Source of the DNA: Przewalskia tangutica
Taxonomy: Eukaryota; Streptophyta; Magnoliopsida; Solanales; Solanaceae
Direction of reading: 5' to 3'
Assembly (NCBI GenBank): GCA_029844215.1
Contig: CM056728.1
Span: 86,055,676 to 86,119,675 of the forward strand
Length of the DNA stretch: 64,000 nucleotides
This document shows, in pieces, positions 60,380 to 64,000 of the stretch (position 1 is its first letter; each line of letters starts with the position of its first letter). Under the pieces are notes generated by a model. It worked only from the letters and a program-made list of their open reading frames with translations, was not told where the DNA came from and did not search any database. The translations under genes and the position numbers were made by a program.

Positions 60380-61660
60380 ATGCCTCGCGCAAGCAACCCG
60401 GCCGGGCGGCAAGGCAAAGCGAGGAGGCTGCTAGTAGGACACCGGGTCACGAGGCCTGTGCCCGCACTTTACGCAGCGATACCTCGACGGCGAGTTCTGC
60501 ACGCCGCCGATAGAGTTTAGGGCGCAGCGAGGCTCACGAGACCACAGACCTGCGCCTCGGTCCAGCGGCACAGGGCGAAGGAGATGGGTTACTGGGAGAT
60601 GGCCCAGCTACTAGCGAGATTGTGGCGAACATGAGATAGGATCTGGCGATTCAGCCTCGATGGTACCCGTGGTTCACCCAGTCGGATAGTTTGAGGCTAC
60701 GGGATTTTCGAGTTGCGACCGCGAGTTCTACGGTCGAGGCACGAGGATGATCGCAGGAGTTCATCCAAGCGATTCTGACGGATCATGAGTGATCAAGGCT
60801 TGGAGACCGAGTCGGTGGTCTTGGGTTGCGATCATTGCGTGATACCGCGATCGGGTTTGATTTGTGGGAGCTATCCCGGAGAGCATGCGCCTCAGAAGAT
60901 GGGACGAGTTCTCGAGGCATTTCTCACTCATTTCTTGCTGCCCACGGATGAGAGCACGCAGCCGACAAATTTTTGATCTTTGGCGCAGAAGGCGCCGATT
61001 CGGGAGTACAACGTGGAGTTCGACTCGTTGGCTCGATATGTCCTGCGTTGGTAGCGAATATGGAGGGGCGAGGTGCACCGCACGTCACCGGCTAGATGAT
61101 TATTTGGCGAAGTCTTGCTCGGTGTAGCTCTCGATCGGGCATGGACATTGCCGCGTGCAGCTCATGCGCCCAGGTGTGAAGAGCGTAGAGGCCGACGGGT
61201 CGACAGATATCAGCAGCAGAAGAAGGCCAGGACGGCAGGATCTTTTGGTAGCTCTCAGGGTGGACGGTCTCAGCAACAGACTAGATTTACACCACGGCCG
61301 GCTCGAGCACTCCTACACCGTCTTGATGCGGCAGAGTATTGAGGCGGTCGGGGCCCGGGGCTTGGACTTCGAGTAGCAGAGGTGCTAACCGACGAGACCA
61401 CCCCATCGGTGTGGCCGTCACGGTAGATCCCATTACGGAGTTGTGGTCCTACTTCAGAGTTTGTTATGCTTGCGGCGGAAGGTCACTTTACGAGGTCGTC
61501 AGGCAGCGGCGCAGATGGTAGGGGTCAGCCTACAGGGTCCTTCGCAGGGTCTTCATCTTCTATAGTTACTCGCCCCGGAGGGCAGGGTACTCATGGACCA
61601 GCAGTCGCGGCAGGTCGTGGCACGGGCGATTCTAGCGGTCCTCGAATCGCATTTATGCCC
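60380..61660 (+). pseudogene. gag: gag region of element C
   Basis: ATG at 60380. The gag plan of E can be followed: an EMAQLLA-like segment near 60590-60620, an EFYG segment near 60722-60735, DWF/WELS region near 60850-60880, REYNVEFDSLARYV at about 61000-61045, TGLDDYL near 61087-61105, an EERRGRRVDRYQQQKKARTA stretch at about 61177-61235 and a zinc-knuckle region at about 61401-61500 (CYACGG and GHFT in different frames). The stretch 60380-60870 is very rich in missing bases at CCG, CAG and CTG sites, far more than the E copy. The C-terminal region continues in frame 61466-61822 into the protease, consistent with a fused gag-pol. Confidence 0.82.
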
Positions 61661-62060
61661 TCGGCCGCCCGAGACCGGGAGGCATCGCCGGATGTCGCCA
61701 TGTACTTTATCGGTTCTTGTTGTGGCGTATATGCCTTGATAGATCCGGTTCTACTGCATCCTATATATCCCCATATTGCTAGTAGGATAGGGATAGAGCA
61801 CGAGTCCATAGACCGCACTTGAGGTAGCTACGCCAGTGGGTGATTCGGTGGTAGCTCGGCGGGTATATAGGGCTTGCCCAGTGTCTTTATGCAGTCGTCA
61901 GACCCTAGCCGACTTGATAGAGTTGGATATGACCGATTTTGATGTGATCATGGGTATGGATTGGTTAGCTTCTTGCTACGCCAATGTAGACTGCAGAGAG
62001 AGAGTGGTACGGTTCGATTTCTGAGGCCGGTTATTGAGTGGGAGGGGAACACTGTGTCGC
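61661..62060 (+). pseudogene. pol: Protease region of pol (element C)
   Basis: GVYALIDP at about 61717-61745 holds the presumed catalytic Asp; the Gly-Ser/Thr after it is disrupted as in E. ASRIGIEHESIDR (61775-61815) follows, then SVVARRVYRACPVS (61842-61880) and DFDVIMGMDWLASCYANVD (about 61936-61992), the conserved end of the domain. Two frame changes occur in the span. Confidence 0.82.
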
Positions 62061-62367
62061 CGAGGGGTAGGTTTATTTCTTACCTCAAGGCTAGGAAGAT
62101 GGTGCAGAAGGGGTATATCTACCATCTCATTCGGGTGTTTGATATTGAGGCTGCGGTACCAGATTTTCAGTCAGTTCCAGTAGTCAGAGAGTTCCCAGAT
62201 ATGTTTCCAGACGACCTCCCGGGTATCTCTCTTGAGATGGAGATAGAGTTTTGTATCGATGTGCTGCCAGACACTCGGCCTATATCCATTCCGCCATACA
62301 GAATGGCACCTGCCGAGTTGAGAGAGTTGAAGGACCAGCTGAGAGATTTGCTGGAGAAGGGCTTCAT
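62061..62367 (+). pseudogene. pol: Reverse transcriptase N-terminal part (element C), cut by G
   Basis: Open from about 61961 through the junction. FISYLKARKMVQKGYIYHLI, then VREFPDMFPDDLPGISLEME, IEFCIDVLPDTRPISIPPYR and LRELKDQLRDLLEKGFI can be read. It stops at the G insertion before any catalytic motif. This stretch is clean, in contrast to the start of gag. Confidence 0.88.
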
Positions 62368-64000
62368 TGTTATACCCCGTATTTCCAGAGTATGTACGTA
62401 AGGACGTACGTAGAGAAATTCGAATTTCAAATTGGCTTGGCCGAATTCTTTTGTGCACAACACCCGGTTAGAGTCGTTTTTCGACGAAACGTTTCCACAG
62501 CTTACGTAGGGAAAAATACGGCTATGTGATTTAATATTTTTTCGGATTTTTCCGAGAGACGAAACATTTTTGACCAACGGGAGGGTGACACTTGTCACCC
62601 TCATGGTGGACTGATTTGTGGCCTATTGGCTCACGTTTTGTGCCTTATTGGTGCCTTGTTTTGTGCCTTGTTTTGGCCTTGTTTTGTGCATTGTTTTGAG
62701 CCATGTTTTGTGGAGTAGGGGATAGGGTGCACTTGGCTTGATCAAGGCCTTACACTTGCCTTGCACATGGCTTGATCTTGGCCATTGGTTGGCTTTTGGC
62801 TTTCCTATAAATACCCCCCCTTAGTGATGAACTTCTTCATCCACTCTTCACTTTGTCTAAGCCTTGAAAACTCTCCCTCCCCTCTTGAGTGTTCTCGTCC
62901 TAAGCCTTCCCCCTCCCCCCCTTGTGTGGCCTTGTGGCCGAGAGCCTCCCCCTCCCCCCTTTGTGGTGCTAGCCGTGGGGTACCCCCCCCCTAGCCTAGT
63001 TGTTTCCGTATAATACCCCTCCCTTTGTGGAATTGAAATACTCTCCAAGTATTGTTATAATGCCCAAAATACCTTAGCCTTATACCTTGTAGTATTCCAA
63101 AGTTACCTCTATATGTAGAGCCCGGAAATACTACCTTTTGTCCTTTAAGTCTCAAACCGAAACCCTAAGGAAATCTTCTTTGTTGGTTGAAGTATTTAAG
63201 TAGAAGTTGGTTAGAACTTCTAAGGGTTGTTTGGAGCGCACGGAGTAGGAGCTAAACCTTGCTCAGGATCGACTTTTATCTCGGATAATTTTGGGCTTAT
63301 CGAGGTAAATAATCTTGTCCCCCTTTTGTAATTGGAAATTACATGTTGTTGTATTATATAGTTGAAGTATACTATATATAGAACTAAGCTTAGTACTGCG
63401 GCAATGTCTTTTGACTTAAGCCTGAATTTAAAGAAAAGAACTGAACTGTAATTACATAGGACTGTATTACAGTAGACTTGTGGTATTACTGTATAGTAGA
63501 ATTGTATACGTCCGGTTATACGTATAACCCCCCCCTGGTTGGCTTGGTAGCCGGCCTCTTTAGAGGAGGAGATTTACGCTGTTGCGGGAGGTCTTTGCGA
63601 ATTTTACGTAGAATATGGAACCGTGCGGTTAGAAGTTAATAGACGTTTGTGGCCTTATAGGTGAAATCATGCGAGTAGCGTATTCTACTTGAAGAGTGGA
63701 AACGGCTAGCCGATTCTGATCTTGTGGAGCGTTTTGCTTATTGTCGATACTCGTCGCGGTATGTGAACCTCTTCCTATCCTTCGAGCATGATGTTTTGTA
63801 AACTATGTAGTACGGTGACGTCGTGTGCTAAATGAGTTGGTTGGTTTAAAACATAGGGTGTTATAATAGCTTTATGGGAAGTTAGTTATAACGACCTTAT
63901 GTAAATAGAATGGTTTATTGATTGTAAAAGTTAAGAGACTTGATCTTGAAAGATAAGAGACTTAACTTGTTTTACTTGGTAATTAACTTTTTGTTAAAAG
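62368..64000 (+). mobile_element. Element G: LTR, runs off the window
   Basis: Begins TGTTATACCCC at 62368 in the middle of the C RT sequence, after a presumed target copy TTCAT (62363-62367). The first 1.6 kb are LTR, related to the F and E LTRs at the start; further in (63500-63560) it resembles the B0 LTR near 4600-4680. TATA box at 62806-62813, followed by a CT-rich stretch. It cannot be told whether G is a full element or a solo LTR. Confidence 0.87.
62806..62813 (+). promoter_or_regulatory. TATA box of G LTR
   Basis: TATAAATA followed by a long C run. The G-box position reads GACACTTGTC (about 62587-62596), one base off the palindrome. Confidence 0.65.

Larger units (their letters stand above)
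18954..62367 (+). mobile_element. Element C: gag-pol chromovirus-type element, split by array D and cut by G
   Basis: 5' LTR 18954-21513, leader 21514-21617, then array D (21618-60273), then the leader resumes at 60274/60279, followed by gag, protease and the start of RT up to 62367, where element G begins. The two halves are joined by the CTATA duplication flanking D and by the conserved leader sequence, which runs on without loss. The rest of RT and everything downstream lies beyond G, outside the window. Confidence 0.9.

Noticed and set aside
21518..61760. Explaining the CHG losses by methyl-cytosine deamination alone
   Set aside because: Deamination gives C-to-T or G-to-A changes. Most differences here are missing or rearranged bases.
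1..64000. Host protein genes, tRNA, rRNA or organelle DNA
   Set aside because: All stretches are accounted for by LTRs, leaders, gag/pol remnants or element-specific non-coding sequence. No cloverleaf or rRNA signature was noticed by eye.

Overview
This window is plant nuclear DNA made entirely of nested Ty3/gypsy LTR retrotransposons, mostly of the chromodomain (Tekay/Del-like) type. Evidence: long LTRs (2.4-3.4 kb) that start TGTTATACCCC or TGTTACACCCC and end GTCGTGACA; 5-bp target duplications; a primer-binding site complementary to plant initiator tRNA-Met; purine tracts before each 3' LTR; gag proteins with CCHC knuckles; and a gag-pol remnant ending in a chromodomain. No host gene, rRNA or tRNA gene was recognised. 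An angiosperm, probably a eudicot, is likely; I do not assign a species. The setting looks like heterochromatin (inference).
Layout, oldest to youngest. Element B0 (minus strand, gag-only) underlies the left part: 3' LTR 2930-5755, internal 5756-7592 plus 10444-10874, 5' LTR start 10875-11092. Three things inserted into B0: element A (1-2929, only its pol tail and 3' LTR visible), solo LTR H (7593-10438, target duplication CTATC), and element B (from 11093; plus strand, gag-only). B's 3' LTR (16156-18953) is interrupted by element C, an autonomous-type gag-pol element (5' LTR 18954-21513; gag to RT start 60279-62367). C's leader was hit by element D at a CTATA target: a minus-strand tandem array of five LTRs and four identical-length internal regions (21618-60273). 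E (31705-41429, complete decayed gag-pol element, target duplication AACCT) sits in D's third LTR, and F (44148-53436, internally deleted element) in D's fourth LTR. G (62368-end) interrupts C's RT. Nesting is five levels deep.
The elements form three functional classes: gag-pol (A, C, E), gag-only (B0, B) and no intact gag (D, F). All classes keep the same cis signals: LTR ends, AAAG spacer plus PBS, a leader stem-loop with an invariant GTGCAC loop palindrome, and a hairpin next to the purine tract. This is what one expects of non-autonomous elements mobilised in trans by gag-pol relatives (inference).
Caution: bases are repeatedly missing or scrambled at CAG, CTG, CCGG and CCWGG sites, in the same way in unrelated copies. 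This looks like a basecalling artefact at methylated CHG sites. Many frameshifts in the gag and pol remnants may therefore not be real.
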